From Apostichopus japonicus (lineage: Eukaryota; Echinodermata; Holothuroidea; Aspidochirotida; Stichopodidae), in contig NC_092562.1 in NCBI RefSeq assembly GCF_037975245.1, positions 29,589,554 to 29,653,553 of the forward strand: 64,000 nt of DNA. Direction: 5' to 3'. The notes beneath the pieces are model-generated. The model worked only from the letters and a program-made list of their open reading frames with translations, did no database searches and was not told where the DNA came from. Positions 1 through 14,130 of the stretch are shown piece after piece. Made by a program: the position numbers and the translations under genes. How positions within the stretch are numbered: the stretch's first letter is position 1; each line of letters opens with the position of its first letter.

Positions 1-954
1 TGATATGATTTCTGATATTGATACATAACATGTTAATTTGATGTTGGCAATGTGATGATAACTTGTAAGATACAGATATTTTCATTTGACATACTAACAG
101 TTTTTCTAACATTGTGAAACAAATGGCGTTCCATATTAAAGTAAGAATATGTTGCATTTGTTTATCCTTGTTTTTTTTTGTATCCTTATTTTTCACTTTG
201 ACCTTGTTATCAATGTTAGTAATTTATTAATGTGATGGTAGAATGTCATACGTTGCTGGTCATAGGTATAAATTTATTGTACAAATAATTTTGGTCGGAT
301 TCGAGAAAGAAAAAAAATCGTCTAAATCACGTTTACTTTTCTTGAGATTATTTTTTGTATTTTGTTCTTGATTGTATGAACTACTTGGCTTGCAACTGAC
401 CCAGTGCATCGTCCCTAAACATTGACAAAATGGTCTGCCACAGGTTGGACAATCTTTGGTCGATCTTCATCTATGGGACCTTTTTTGATGGGATCATTTC
501 GTGAAAATGTTGGGGCAATTACCGAACAACAAAGGGCGTACTTGGGGTTTAACACAAAAGGACCTCAAACATCAATAGTTGGAAAATAGATATGATTGTC
601 ACAACTTTTGTTGTTGTTGTATGCATGTAATGCTCTTTTCATATTCATAGAAAACGAATGCCTCGTTATAGAGTGTTTTAGGAAGTAAACGTGTTTTGGG
701 GGAAAATTTTCATATCAGTCCATGACTAAAATTATCATTTATTTCATGACATAACGTTCATATTTTACCAACGACGAATACATAGGCACTGCCGTAATAT
801 AACGCAACATACTAAGGACGATGAAAGTCCCGCATAGCCCTTCCCCCTCCCCCTCCCAACACGCAGACACACATTCCCTTTCTTCCCTCTGTCAAATATT
901 ATATTTGCAATTTCTGGTTCCCTATCGGAAAATTGAAACTTACGCTGCCGTCAG

Positions 955-1115
955 ATGAGTACAACATGGTGAGTACGACTCTACGAGTACAAGTGGCATT
1001 CGCGTAACGAGTGATCTTGTACTAGTATAGGCCTACCTATACAATCCATGAGTACAAATCCATGAGTACGAGTATAGGCTATTTCTAGCAAGTGCAGTGC
1101 TAGAAATATGAGTAC
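955..1115 (+). repeat. Cluster of GAGTAC words
   Basis: Six GAGTAC occurrences within about 160 bp, mostly as GAGTACAA or GAGTACGA. The spacing is irregular. A similar cluster lies at 2046-2240. Confidence 0.5.
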
Positions 1116-2045
1116 AGAACCACCACTAGGCTGGTTTAAACCGGCTTGCTGCTGGTGTACGTAACTCGCCTAAATGGCTGATGTCTGTAGTCCTATTAGG
1201 ACAAGCGCTAGTGCATTCCATTAATCATATTTGCAGTCACATGCTGATGTGTGTCCTGCTGTTTGGGTGAATAGTTTTGGACCAGATACAATAGGTAAAC
1301 TATTGCGAAAGCGGTAACTTTTCTGGTAATTTTGGAGTATTGCAATAGCTTACAATATGAATAAGAATCCTTCCTTCTTAGTTTAGTCCGTCAGTAAGCA
1401 CTTATGGTGGTAACCAGCCCCCCCCCCCCCCAAAAAAAAACAACAACAAATCAGTACTGGTTAGCATTCCAACGCGGATTTTATCAGAATTGTTTTCGTT
1501 TTATTATTTTCTATCAGCATTACCTCCATATACGTGTAAAATCAAACCGATATGTGACCAACTTATTATCGACTTCAGACCTACATCTGATACTCAAGTT
1601 GAGCAAGTCGAATTTCAATATACTTTGGTACTGTTCGACTGCCGTTATCAATGCCAGACACTTTGTGTCTACCGTTATCTATGCCAGACACATTTTTTTT
1701 TGCGGTTTATACAGTTTGTATAGGGTTATTCGTGTATATACTTGTAAATAACAGTTGCTATATCCATATTCAAGCATACAAATACATTTCTTTCTGCTTT
1801 ATTTTAATTATTGTTCAGGGTTTAATGTTCAAGCACTTACGACCCAATTTAACTACTGCAGCTGGCTGCCAGCACGGACTGTTCAAATTGATTCTTTGTT
1901 AACGCTGCATGGATGAAAAGTGGGGGGGGGGGGCTGGAGGGGGGAAGGAAAATCTTAGTAGGCAATTCAAATCTTTACTTCACTTTCCTTGGTAGTCATA
2001 TACTTAGTAAATTGGGTACGAATCCTACGTTTCCATTGCTGTATG

Positions 2046-2240
2046 TGTACAAGTTTATTTGTACGGAAACAAGCAAACACCCATTGGGTACGAGACCGAG
2101 TACAACTGTAAGACTAGTACGAGTAAAGTCCCATTGTTACGAGTACAAGACTATAAGTTTACGAGTCCTTTCTGCTGTATTAGTATATATATCAGATTTA
2201 CTATTACAAATCCACAAAGGTTGAGTACAAGTACAAGTAA
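2046..2240 (+). repeat. Second cluster of GAGTAC/GTACAAGT words
   Basis: GTACAAGT, GGTACGAGACCGAGTACAAC, ACGAGTACAAG and GAGTACAAGTACAAGTA occur in under 200 bp. The vocabulary matches 955-1115, suggesting fragments of one decayed repeat. Confidence 0.5.
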
Positions 2241-2519
2241 CTATATGCAAACATAGAATGCACCCCTGCATGTAATATACACAGGGTAATGACGTGAACG
2301 CACCTACTATGAATCTTGGGGCACCACCCGTAGTCATACATCCAACACTTGGGGTAAAGAGGTGGTTCTAACCCTTGCAGAAATAATCATTTCATTTCGA
2401 CGATGATAAAAAAAGCTCTTTTCTAAAAAAAATTTCCCATGCAGATTCCAATATATGTTCATTTGTATACATACATTATGTTTAAGAGTTACCTAAAGAC
2501 TCATATCTTTATTTGATTG

Positions 2520-2692
2520 TTCACCATCATCATCATCATCGTCGTCATCGTCGTCGTCTTTATCATCATCATCATCATATTCATCATATTTATTTATTTT
2601 TTTAATTCATTCATTCATTCATTTAGTTATTAATTTGTTTTTTTTTTATTATTGATAATATTATTATTATTGTTGCTGTTGTTATTATTATT
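2520..2692 (+). repeat. CAT/CGT and ATT/GTT microsatellites
   Basis: (CAT)n with CGT variants at about 2523-2585, a CATT-rich run near 2608-2625, then TTA/TTG repeats to about 2692. These are simple sequence with no coding potential. Confidence 0.85.
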
Positions 2693-5349
2693 CCAGTGGG
2701 GACGTTGAATAATAATAGGGTTGTGAATGAGTGCAACGGTTTGCCTGAGAGTTGTATTTGCAAGTAGTGTGAATGGGTTTAAGAATGCTTTGGACAAGCA
2801 ATTTAAGCATTGTAGTCGGGTCTGAGGGTTTGTGTCTTCAGTTTTTTTTCTCCTATAGGGTCCTTGATGGGGACTTGAGTGTCCCTCCTGATCCTTTTTT
2901 TTTCTACTAAACTAAACGAATTTACTGTGATGATTTACTACCAAATATTTCTTGTAAGTACAAACATGTTCATAACTTTATGTTATCTGCTAAAAACGGG
3001 GGGGAAAACAGGTTTTAAAGGCCCAGCCTGTTAGAAAGATGATCTGTTCAAAACTTAACCTTTGACTTCAACTTTATATGTTTCGGCCCTCACTATATTG
3101 ATGGCGATCCCACTATTTGATCTGCTTCGTGTATGTTGTTTTTGTTTTACAGCATTACTTAACCTGCCCAAGGTAAGTTGGATAAGTTAACCAATCTACA
3201 TTAGATCAGAGAGGTGTCCTAACAACCTTCAGATCTAGACTAAAAACAACTTGTGGTTATGGTCTGCCTCATGTAGTAAAGGTAGGTTTGTGTTGTGTTG
3301 GATTGACCAAAACTGTTGACATGGATAATGCCAACATCACAGAAAGGACTTCAAACATGCATAGGTCTTACACACAATAACACACAAACGTGCATGGCCA
3401 CTTCCCGGTTTAATAATAGCTAACCTTTTTTGAGACCCTGAAGGAAACGGCTGAAGGAAACGCTAATCTGTGACAAATTTAACGTGACAGTCGGCCTATA
3501 CCTACAGCGTGATGTGAATTGAGTGTTACTTCCTCCAAACCAAAATAAACGTGACCGTGTGATGTTACAAACATTGGCGTCGATTCAGATTTCTTTAGTC
3601 TGAGTCTATGTTTACAAATATCAAATAACCCGAAGTCACTGGAAGCATTCCTTAGCTATGCACGTGTGTTAATCTTTGTTTGTAAACAAAAACCAAAGTT
3701 AACTTTAGCCTTGGCACGAAATGACTACCGCCTATTGCGCCATAGTGTGTTACAAAAGATTCCTGTGATTTGTTGGACGTATTTCAAGTTTGTCAGTAAT
3801 ACAATACATGTCTACTATCCCGCATTAGGTGCAACCAAAAATGGCGATTACTACTGATCTCTAAATTGGATAGAATTAATTTGATAGAATAAAATTATGC
3901 GTCACAACCCAATGTAAACTGAGATGTAAGGGTTAAACATTGTGCGTACATTGCGCATATTCAAGCATATATAATCAGTGTTCAATTAATTAAGTCAAAT
4001 CTTCTTAACAGTGAACGCGTGACACACACACACAAGTTTGTCTTTGTATAAGCACATATACGGTGAAGGTTACGTGTAATCATAAAGGTGTCATAAAGTG
4101 GAGTCACCATATATCAAGATAGATGTTATCATTAATTCCCTCTCTCACTCCACCCCCTCCCACCTTCCACCCCTCCCCCTCCCCCTCCACCTCACCGCAC
4201 TCCACCTCTATTAACCGGGTCGTCCCTTTTCATATTTCGGTATTGCCTCAAAGTACAATAACGTACTCTCGAGTCTGAACAGTTCCTACCATTTCGGCTT
4301 CGGATTGTAAATAATTATGTGTAACGAGGGTGGCAGCTCGCCAATTTAAAGGGAACCATCAACTACCAAGCGTTTCCCTAATTCTGGTTTAAATAGTTTC
4401 CAGGGGCACCCCCAAATCCCCCCCCCCCCCAGCCACCCTATCCCTTCTCTTCCATTACTTCAAAATGGTACAGAACGAGGCCATAGTTAGCGCCAACAGT
4501 ACTGACCTCCAACATGTATATATATTTCTTTGAAACTGAGAATGTTGAGTTTTGAAGAGGTGGCAGAGTGTTTTCGAAGATCGCTCATCCGTCTCAGATT
4601 TGAAACCATGCTTTTCGAATTGTCCATTGATTTAGGTGTTAGTCTGGACAAATATGACCCAAGTTAGGTTTCTTTTCTTATCTTTTCTTATTATAATCCG
4701 TAAAAAACAATCGATATGCCAAGATTAGCCCGTATGTAGTTTCGAATGCCAAATAACTGTCACCTTTACTGTTCTGTTGATTAAAACTTCCTTAGTCTAG
4801 AACTAAGTCTGTGTATATCACGCGGCGATATATCAGGCATTAATTTTAGCTCTGCAGTAGGTTGGATTAGCACGTGTTCATGTCGGATGGAGAAAGGCAG
4901 GATAGACATACAAAATCAAACTCTCGCGTGAAATCATTTCAAAATCATTTCCTCGATTGTCATTTTTGTTTGACAGTTTCGTCCGGCTAAAGTTTATTAT
5001 AAAAAAAGTCGCCGCCATTAATTCGTGAACACCCACGTGATGTCAATAAACTTTTCTTATTATTATTATTGAAATTGAAAAGGAGGAATTTGTATTTATC
5101 CTAACCAAGATCTCCTATGTACATAAGAACGATCTGTGAAGTTAGATAAAGCCTCGCAGGGGAGGAGGTGCCAGCTTTAAAAGATAAGAAGTTATCCAAG
5201 GGGGATTGTGATACGAACTGCTATGGTATATGCTATAGTATATGCTATGGTATATATATATATATGGTATATATATATATGGTATATACATATATATATA
5301 ATTGATATCGTAGTGAGTTGGAAAATCAAGAACAGTGAAAAAACTTCCA

Positions 5350-5420
5350 GCCTCCACCGGGAATCGAACCCGGGCCTCCCGCTTTATATGCGGACACCCT
5401 AACCACTAGGCTATGGACGC
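5350..5420 (-). repeat. tRNA-like core of dispersed repeat, copy 1
   Basis: Read on the minus strand it starts GCGTCCA and ends TGGAGGC, which pair as an acceptor stem with one mismatch. The A box is TAGCCTAGTGG and the B box GGTTCGATTCC. An anticodon stem closes the loop ATATAAA. The flanks match copies at 37.6 and 41.7 kb: on this strand the repeat runs from about 5590 down to about 5310, where an (AT)n tract near 5251-5302 adjoins it. It is best read as a tRNA-derived SINE-like repeat, not a working tRNA gene. Confidence 0.8.
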
Positions 5421-7842
5421 TGATTGTATGTGCAGAGGTTCGAAACCGGTAAGGAAGGTCGTAATTCCACTGTTGGCGTTTTTTACCTGTATCGAACAAT
5501 ACTAGTTCTCTTTTGGAGTCATATTTGCCTTACTCTAGAGATCAAACATTATGCTAACCAACTCGAAATCATTTGTGATTCCTAACGCTATATAAATATA
5601 TATAAACACACACGCATTGTTTATAACCTTATAGTTTTTTAGGTTAAATAAATATAATTTATGTTGTTTTCTTAATGAAATTTGATAAATGTCAACACCA
5701 ATGTGTCTGGTCCTAGGTTACTTAAATATTTTCACAAATATTACTCGATAATTATGTTTCAAGAACCGTATACACGAAGTCAATAAAATTAACCAGCAAC
5801 ATACCAGTGTTTACTGCTTTAATTGACTATGTAAGGTCTTGGTGCATCCATCATTATTTTATTTTATTTCCTTACCCTGTTAATATTAGTTAAAAGGTAA
5901 TATGTATTATTGATTATGGTAAGATACAGACATAACATTACCCCTAATAAATCATACATGCAAACTTAACCAATAAATGGACATCAGGTCAACAGAATAA
6001 AAAGCCTCGATGACGTCATGTGACATCAAAGCTAATGATAATGTCCATGCGTAGCAATCCGTTTTGAGTTCAATGGACCTATGTATGCGGTAATTGTGGG
6101 TCATTATGTAGCATACCATAAGACCCTTTTGTCTGTTTACCTTTAAAAGCGGATATGTAAATAGCGCTATCTAATCTGCGCAAAGTGCCACCTGCGTCAA
6201 TAATTCCGTTGGCCAGGAGCCAAAAGGAACTCACGCGCGCTCGCTATTCACTCCCACGGCCACACCTCCTAATATGCTTCCATTTTCAGAGCCTTTTAAC
6301 CGTGAAAAGAAACACTATTTCAATGACGCACTGCCGTTTAGACACAATGACTCGCATATTAATAATGGGTCTATCTATTCTTATTGTTTGTATATTTTTT
6401 TTCGGAAAGATTGAGGAAACGTTCAAGGTCATGTTTGAATATACAAAAACTGTCTAGACTTAATGGACGGTATATAACTGTGTGTATATGTACATACTAA
6501 ACCAGGCGCATATGTTACATATTGGGGTGGAAATATCAAATGCACGTGAACCGAAGAATGATCAACCCAGAAAGAAATGTTTCACACTTCGTTCTCAAAC
6601 TTTGGCTTAGCCAGCAAATATACTTATACAAGTGGGTCAATATATTGGTGTGTTTTTTTATATAACATAGATGTGGTATTTTGCGTTGGAAATACTGGGA
6701 GGATTAACATGTTCAGTATTTAAAGGTCTTTGTGAAAGACAAGTTTCTATGATTATGTAAAACAATGAAATTTACCTCGCACATGAAATTCTTCTTGATG
6801 TTAAAGAAGTTACTATGATGTATCATGTTTATGAAAACATTTCCATGTGTGTTGTATAGAGTGGTAGTCGAGAAAGTGCAACCGGGGAGTGGTGCAGGGA
6901 GCAGTAGGGACGGTGGATACCTTAATACGGGGCTCAAGTCATTGTTCACCCAAAGTCGGGGTTCGAAGTATACACATACAATTAGCTAACAGTACTCAAC
7001 AAGAACGGATAACACGAAGAGGAATACTTTTCTTACGCCTTTCTTAGTCTTCATTGAAATTCGTTTACGGACAGTATATACACTATGGATGTTTCCCTCC
7101 ATAAAACAAATGGACGGAGACCCCCCTCCCCCACCCACCCCAACCATCCCGCCACTTGGAAATCGACAGAATGTATACCGGTGCAAGAGATGGCCTAGGC
7201 GCAACGTTTCGTTTACTGTTGTTAAGTTTTTTTGTTTTGTTTTTGCATGTATTGACAACTTGGAAGGTATGAACATCATTATTAGTATTAGGAGTGTAGA
7301 CTATAATCAAAGCTTTATACATCCTGTATCTTGTTGTACCGTTGTTTGGTTTCCTATTATTTTTCTTCGAAACCTACCATAGAATATCGTTTTCTTCTGT
7401 TAACTTTAGCTATACCGAACTGGCGACCTTTATTAAAATTGCAGCCAGGAACGTGCAATAGGAATTCAGCTAAATAAAGTCCACCTCAAAAGTAAACTCA
7501 TCATGGCCGTCATTGTCATTGATAGTCTTTTGCAAAATTCACAAAGGTTTGCGTGACTGGGCAATCTTATCGTTTACGTAAACCCGTTCCAGACCAGTAC
7601 CCGCATACCATTCAAATGACTGTCCGAGAGATATAGCCTATAGACAACTTAAGGAAACCAGAATCAGAAAACTGTTCAATTTAGTGCTATAGTCAACTAC
7701 CCAATGATTCGATGATAAAAATTAATGAAACATGACCACGACTCCTCTCACTGACTTGACCAAACAGAATAAAATGTCTTTTTACATTCCCACTGTTCAA
7801 GGTAGACTATAGTCTGTGTGAACCACTTTGTTTTGCTTTTTC

Positions 7843-7930
7843 TGTTGTTGTTGTTGTTATTAATGTTATTGTTGTTGTTGTTATTCTTATTATAAGTAAT
7901 GTTATTGTTGTTATCAATCTTATTATTGTT
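7843..7930 (+). repeat. (GTT/ATT)n microsatellite
   Basis: A mixed TTG and TTA trinucleotide repeat. The Asn-rich frame on the other strand is a repeat artefact. Confidence 0.85.
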
Positions 7931-10659
7931 GAAACTGAACAATTGAAGGATTTCATATATAGTTTTAAATACAACCGTGTGTCCCATCGCATGTAGCATT
8001 TACTGAAGTAATTATGGGTAACCCTCTCTCTGAGAGAGAAGATGATAGAGAGGCTCGTGATTTAAGTTGATCGTTTTCTGCTAAACCAGGATTTTATGTT
8101 CTAATGGTTACAAAAACCTTCTGCAAGTATCTTGGCCGATCGATGTGACCATTGTCTTATGTTCTCCCATGGCTATATTTGTTTACAATGTCATTAGCAA
8201 GTCAAAAACACATAATTAGTACAGTACACTGCAATGAATGAAGCAACATTTACCTGCAAGTTCAACGAATGATCAAAAACGGTATCTTGCCTCATGCCAG
8301 TGAATCGTGGCACGTGACTCCAATGTTATGACGAAGGAAAAACAACTCATGACAACTATTAATAACAACAAGATCGCTTATAAACATCTGTCCTTATTCT
8401 CCACCTCATGGATCTCTAACACCCCCTCCCCACCTCCCCAATGCCCCCTCCCCCCCCCCCCAATATGTCCGCGTTCCCATCTATTTTCTCTGCCTAGCTA
8501 ATCCGTTACCATTGAATCACTCTAGTTGGGTAGTCTGAGAATCCGTAGTTTCACGAAAAAATGGGAAACCTTAGCCACGACGACCGACGAGGAGTTTAAT
8601 AAAACATGATTACTGTCCTATTGGGCAATATGTTATGGTATCGATCTACCATTCTAAATATATATGTAAATTATATCACAATAAAGTCGAGTTGTGTGGG
8701 TGAATAACATCTTTCTGAAACCTGTACAAGGTAAGTTGAAAAACTGCAGTTTGTAAGAAATCTTGGCTTAAACCCAATATTTATGACTCTACCATTTGAA
8801 ATCTGAATGAGAAACCCCGCGTTTTTCACGGAAGCGCCAATTATTGCTCAGTCGTCCATATGAGTAAGATCTGAAGCGACCGTTATTATCATGCCCCGAT
8901 ATTCAAATGACGTCACTTCCGAATTCTAATGAATTTTATCCGTCTACGTAGACTACTGTAGGCTGAATGAGGGAATACATTAACTCTCTCTCTCGACAGA
9001 GAGAGATAACTTCACCAAGGTTGAGATTATACAACGTCAGAAAACCATAGTTATAATAATAATAATGATAATATTAACAAATTAACAACACTGTATACGA
9101 ATCCAGCAGCATCAGAGTTTATAGATGAAGTGTATTGATTCGTTCGGAGTGAAAGAGGCCAGTTTCAGTCGGTTTTACGACTCCAGTAATGGGCATACAA
9201 GGGGAGGAAGTAATTACACTTATTTTATAATATAAATCTATGAATATGTAAAAATTATAACAACCAAAATCCTTGTTTAGTTTCTTGCTGTTGTGTTGGC
9301 ATAGTATAAAACACATATCGCATAACAAAACGTACTGCTGATAAAACATTACATAGGCCTTCAGAGTTATCATTATTATTATTTTTATCTGTGGGGGGGG
9401 GGGATGTTATCGCTTTTTTTTATAAATGTGTAACCGTACCTTTATGCTTTCTACTATACACCGTAAATGGTCATGTTTTCTCATGTTATAAACATGAAAT
9501 ATATCACAAAACACAGTAGGAATGCAACATTAAAACCAACTAAAAATATTACCCAGCAAAATGAAACCGCACTGCCATCATTTCGTCACGTGTCACCGTG
9601 TTTTATATTCTGTTTTATCACGGCATAAAGCGTTAACAGAAGCCAATGAAGTCAATAAAAAAAACATACCGAGAAACATGCCTACCATAAGTTATTTTAG
9701 GAATGATGTAACGAACCAATGACATTTACTGGGGTGGTCGGCCTTATAGCTAAAGGATATTTTCTTGGCATATTTTCAATAACTATATATGTACAGGTAG
9801 TCTGCGGTTAAATGTTTATTGGCTACATCAGCAAGTTAAAACAAGATGGTGTCTGTAGTCTATGACGTAAAAACCTACTTGGACACGTGATAGTTTACTA
9901 TGACGAAATATATTCAATCAATACAGTCTTGTACAAGAATAAAAAGAACAATCATGCTTTCTAAACAGCACGAACATAAGGAGGTTACATGTATGCAGAA
10001 CGAAAAATACAAAAGTATGTCATCTAATAGCATGATGTTTAGATATTTCTATCATCATTCTAGCCATAATTGGATGCTTCATTACTTGCTCTGTATGACA
10101 CTGTTGCTAAAGTTTTCGTATATCAATGAACTGTATTTACCAGTGACAGAAGATTACGTAATGCTATTATTAACCTGCCGTAACTGTGCATACCATGTAA
10201 TTATGTTGTTATAGTATCCACTATATACATGATTCTGAGATGCTACAGCACGTAATAACGTCAAACGGATTGGAACTGAAAAAAATCAATTGATGCTTTC
10301 GCTGTGTTTGTTTACATCGCGGTAGTATGGTACGATGACGTCAAACATCATCAGACCAGAGACAACATTTCAAGCTCTACACTGGAGGCCCCTTTTTAGG
10401 AGCGCCTGTGAGACATCCACGTCAACTCTCGCTGCTGGTTCCTGGTATAATCTATGCTCGTATAACTTACCACAGCATACAGACGGTTAACCTCGCTGTA
10501 AGAGCGCGCATACATAATACAAATTGGTATACTAACACACGGCATGCACGAGGTATCCAATGGCCATCTTCCAAAGACAGCAAACCGTTAAATTAAACCA
10601 ATCCATTGACGCGCTGAGTCAAAAATAGGCTGAATTCTTACGCACTAGCACGGACAGTC

Positions 10660-10673
10660 GTTGCCATGGCGAC
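10660..10673. promoter_or_regulatory. RFX X-box-like palindrome
   Basis: GTTGCCATGGCGAC is one base from the palindromic X-box GTTGCCATGGCAAC bound by RFX factors. A weaker site, GTTACTATGGCAAC, is at 11698-11711. No ciliary gene is visible nearby. Confidence 0.3.
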
Positions 10674-11388
10674 AGTCAGTGGACTTGGCCAGGATCCAAA
10701 CACTCGCTGAGTACATCTTAGGTAAAGGCATCTTATATTGTGGTCTGTGACGTACTGGGATAATTTTTGGTTGGACGTTTAGTGTCTGTTTCAACTAAAA
10801 TTATACAAGATATTTCATGGAATGTAATAAAGTAGGAATGGTCTCTTCTAATTTTTAAAGGGGGAAAGGTTTAATGAAGCAAGTAGTGGGGTGGGGTGGG
10901 GGTTGAGCTAGCGATCATCTCAAGTTCGTGAAATGATAAAAGCAAGATCAACCGAAATTAGCTAAAGTTCATTATATAAACTCAAGCACACATTCAATCT
11001 ACACATCCAATTCAATTTACGTATTTTCTAACAGTTTCAATGTTTGGTTATGATTCTAATTATACAAATTCCGTACAAAATAATGATAGAATGCTATCGG
11101 AAAATGCCATTGTCGTATTTTGTATTATTGCACTTTGTAAATATGATTAAGTGCGACGTGTCAAGCGATTCCAGGTAATGTCGATTAACTTATGGTTCGA
11201 CATGTATATATTAGTACCTTATACTCTTTGCATACGAAATAAATAATGCACAAAAGGACGCGATGTGATCATTCATAAATGCATACACACTATATGCTCA
11301 TGGCTCATCTTGTGAAAATGTAAAAGAAAAAACGCTTGAGTTGTTGTTGCTGCCGTCGCTTTATTCAGTGGAAATCTTCTTTATGAAA

Positions 11389-11571
<183 letters not shown>

Positions 11572-13389
11572 CGACGACAACAACAGCTATAGTTTTGATC
11601 TCGAGTCGTCTCCATTATATACAAAGCAAATATACGCAACCCTGCAACATATTATTATCATTATTCATGTTAAATAATGAAAGGCATCTTCGGTGGTGTT
11701 ACTATGGCAACGGAGAATCATCGATAATTGAGTAAAAATGAAAAGAGCGACAGTATCCTAGCTGCAAACTGATATTGCAGGACGTTATGTATTCATGTAT
11801 ACGTATAGAGTGTTTAGCCTTACTACAAACAAACTGAACAATGGGCTTTTATTCAAGATAGTGTTATGACTAAGCATTATATTCGTGTCTGTATATGGTG
11901 GCATATACTCATATTCAAGGCTAGGCTAAATCAATCCGCCCGAGTCTCTCCTGTCTCAGGAAAAGTGTCCAAATGCAAGCAGGAGAACATCTCTTTGATA
12001 TGTTCTCGATCAGGATCTGATGGTAGTGTTTAGCTGAAGTAAGAACTTCTATCTATAGACTTACTTAGCGACCACATTACTTATTTATGATTTAGTGAGT
12101 AAGTCAAAGGGGCTATTAATAGGCTTATGCTACTATATATAGTAAACTACCTTATCATGTCATTGGAGATAGTTGTTGTCTGACCCCTAGTATCATCATA
12201 TCTTATGGCATGGACCACTATATACCAAAATCATGTTAATAGTATCTTGTACATCCAGACAGATATCTCGGTTTGTAAACCGCAATATTAATCTAACCAA
12301 CTCCAGTGTTTTGTTTGCGGTTACTTTTATTTTTGTTTTGATTGTAACTTTGAAGTGGTCTACGATCTTCTGTTGCTTAATTAGTATGCCCTAGACAAAT
12401 TGCATTTAGTTTACATTATTTTGCTTTATATATAGCCTACTTACCGTATTATCAGATAATTGATATTTTTAATTTTAATCCGTCCATTTGTGGAGATATT
12501 TTTTTTAATCAGTACTCATTAATATTTATATCGCCACATGTGAACAAGATTAACATACTAATGACGAAACAAAATTGAAATTACAATAGACTTAAAGCAT
12601 AAACAAAATTTAAAATTTATTTTAGATTTATACTTTTTAAATTGGTAATAATAAATCTTGCAAATGCTTTTTATTCAAGTTCATTCTTCATTACTTGGTT
12701 GTATGGATATTTCATTCAATGTCGTACAAATAGGTGAACATTTTTTACCCCACACTCCCTCCCTTCCATATAAATACATACAATAAATCAATATATGACT
12801 TAGGGCTAGACTATAACGATGCCAGCCTGTTCAATGTGCAAGTGAACATGATTTTAGTATATGTGTTTATCTTGTAATAATTCACTTCTGAATCAACGAT
12901 CTGTTAAACTTGTCACAGATAGGCTGTATTCCATGCACGTGACCCTCTTATTGAACATAATTGATGACGGCAACGATACGCGAAAAATGATTTTTTTTTT
13001 TTTTCTCTCGGTGGCTTTAAAGTGTTGTAAAGTACAACTGACGATGCGTCTTTATGTTTCAAAGTAAATCAAAGTACTTTTCTCTCGCGAAACTGATACT
13101 CCTTATGACTTTATGACAGTTCCAAAGCGTGAGGATCTGGCGTCACATGAAAGATAATACTATACAGGTTTACATCATCGCATTGTTGGAGTTCCGTACG
13201 CTCCATAGCTTACATATTAGAGTATGGACTTGACTCTACTCTCTGACCTTGTAGTTGTTCTTCAGCTGTCATTGGCTGCAGTTCGTTTTGTTCATACATG
13301 ATAAATAATAATTGGACTGGCGCCACCAATACTTGCAGACGGCGTTGCTTATTCCCCGTAACACGTTTATGGCATGCCAAATTGCCCAA
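11572..13389. other. Non-coding AT-rich region
   Basis: Nothing beyond the weak X-box-like site at 11698 and AT-rich unique sequence. No coding evidence. Confidence 0.6.
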
Positions 13390-13705
13390 ATCAATGAGAT
13401 ATTCCAGGGTTTTTCGGGTCGAAAAACGTGGATTATCGACCGACAATCCTGGAACATCGAACGATAATCCATGCCTATCGGTCGAAATCCTGGATCATTA
13501 CTTGAAACACCCGGATTATCGTTTCTAAACTTAGATTATCGTTTGATAAACCTGATTTATCGTTCGATAAACCTGATTTATCGTTCGATAAACCTGGATT
13601 TTCGACTAATCTTAATAAACCTGGATTTTCAACCGATAAACTTGGATTATCGGTAGATAAACCTGAATTAGTAGTCGGAAAATTTGGATTATTAAGTCGA
13701 AATTA
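13390..13705 (+). repeat. Degenerate 21-24 bp repeat with palindromic TTATCGTTCGATAA
   Basis: The cleanest units (13545-13600) are 21 bp: TTTATCGTTCGATAAACCTGA. Outer units diverge (GGATTATCG, GATAATCC) and flip in apparent orientation because the core is self-complementary. Confidence 0.85.
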
Positions 13706-14130
13706 CAGGATGCCACGTTTAAATACCGGTAATTTAGGTTCAAGTCGAGAGAAAATCCAGGTTTGTCCTTGTGTATTGGTCAATGGGACCAAGACAACAT
13801 TTGTCACACACCGTTTAGATATAAAGGAATTTAGTGATAATGGCGTACATCTTGGGAGACTGACAACCGATACAAGGAACCTGCCGTTTACGGTTTCTCA
13901 TTTGGTCCTGAAGAATGTATTGTGTATTTTAGACAAGACGGGTGTTATAACATCTTTACCAAGTTGGCGTTCCATGTGAGGAGCTATACCAAACATGGTA
14001 CACATAGTCCGTTCGTTTGCTGTACCACTGTAAAGTTCTTCTGTTTTTGGAAAACTAAAACTGGTAGTGAAATTATAATAGAGTTTTATACTGCCATGAA
14101 AATCCACGTGTACTCCAAAAGGACATATTG
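13706..14130. other. Unique sequence between repeats
   Basis: Overlapping short frames occur on both strands between the 13.4 kb repeat and the 14.1 kb element. None resembles a known protein. Confidence 0.5.

Larger units (their letters stand above)
1..5300. other. Non-coding region with simple repeats
   Basis: AT-rich sequence without a supportable gene. Apart from the GAGTAC clusters and trinucleotide repeats listed separately, it has pyrimidine-rich tracts at about 838-865 and 4138-4210 and homopolymer C/G runs near 1419, 1922 and 4419. Short open frames lack domains or splice support. Confidence 0.6.
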
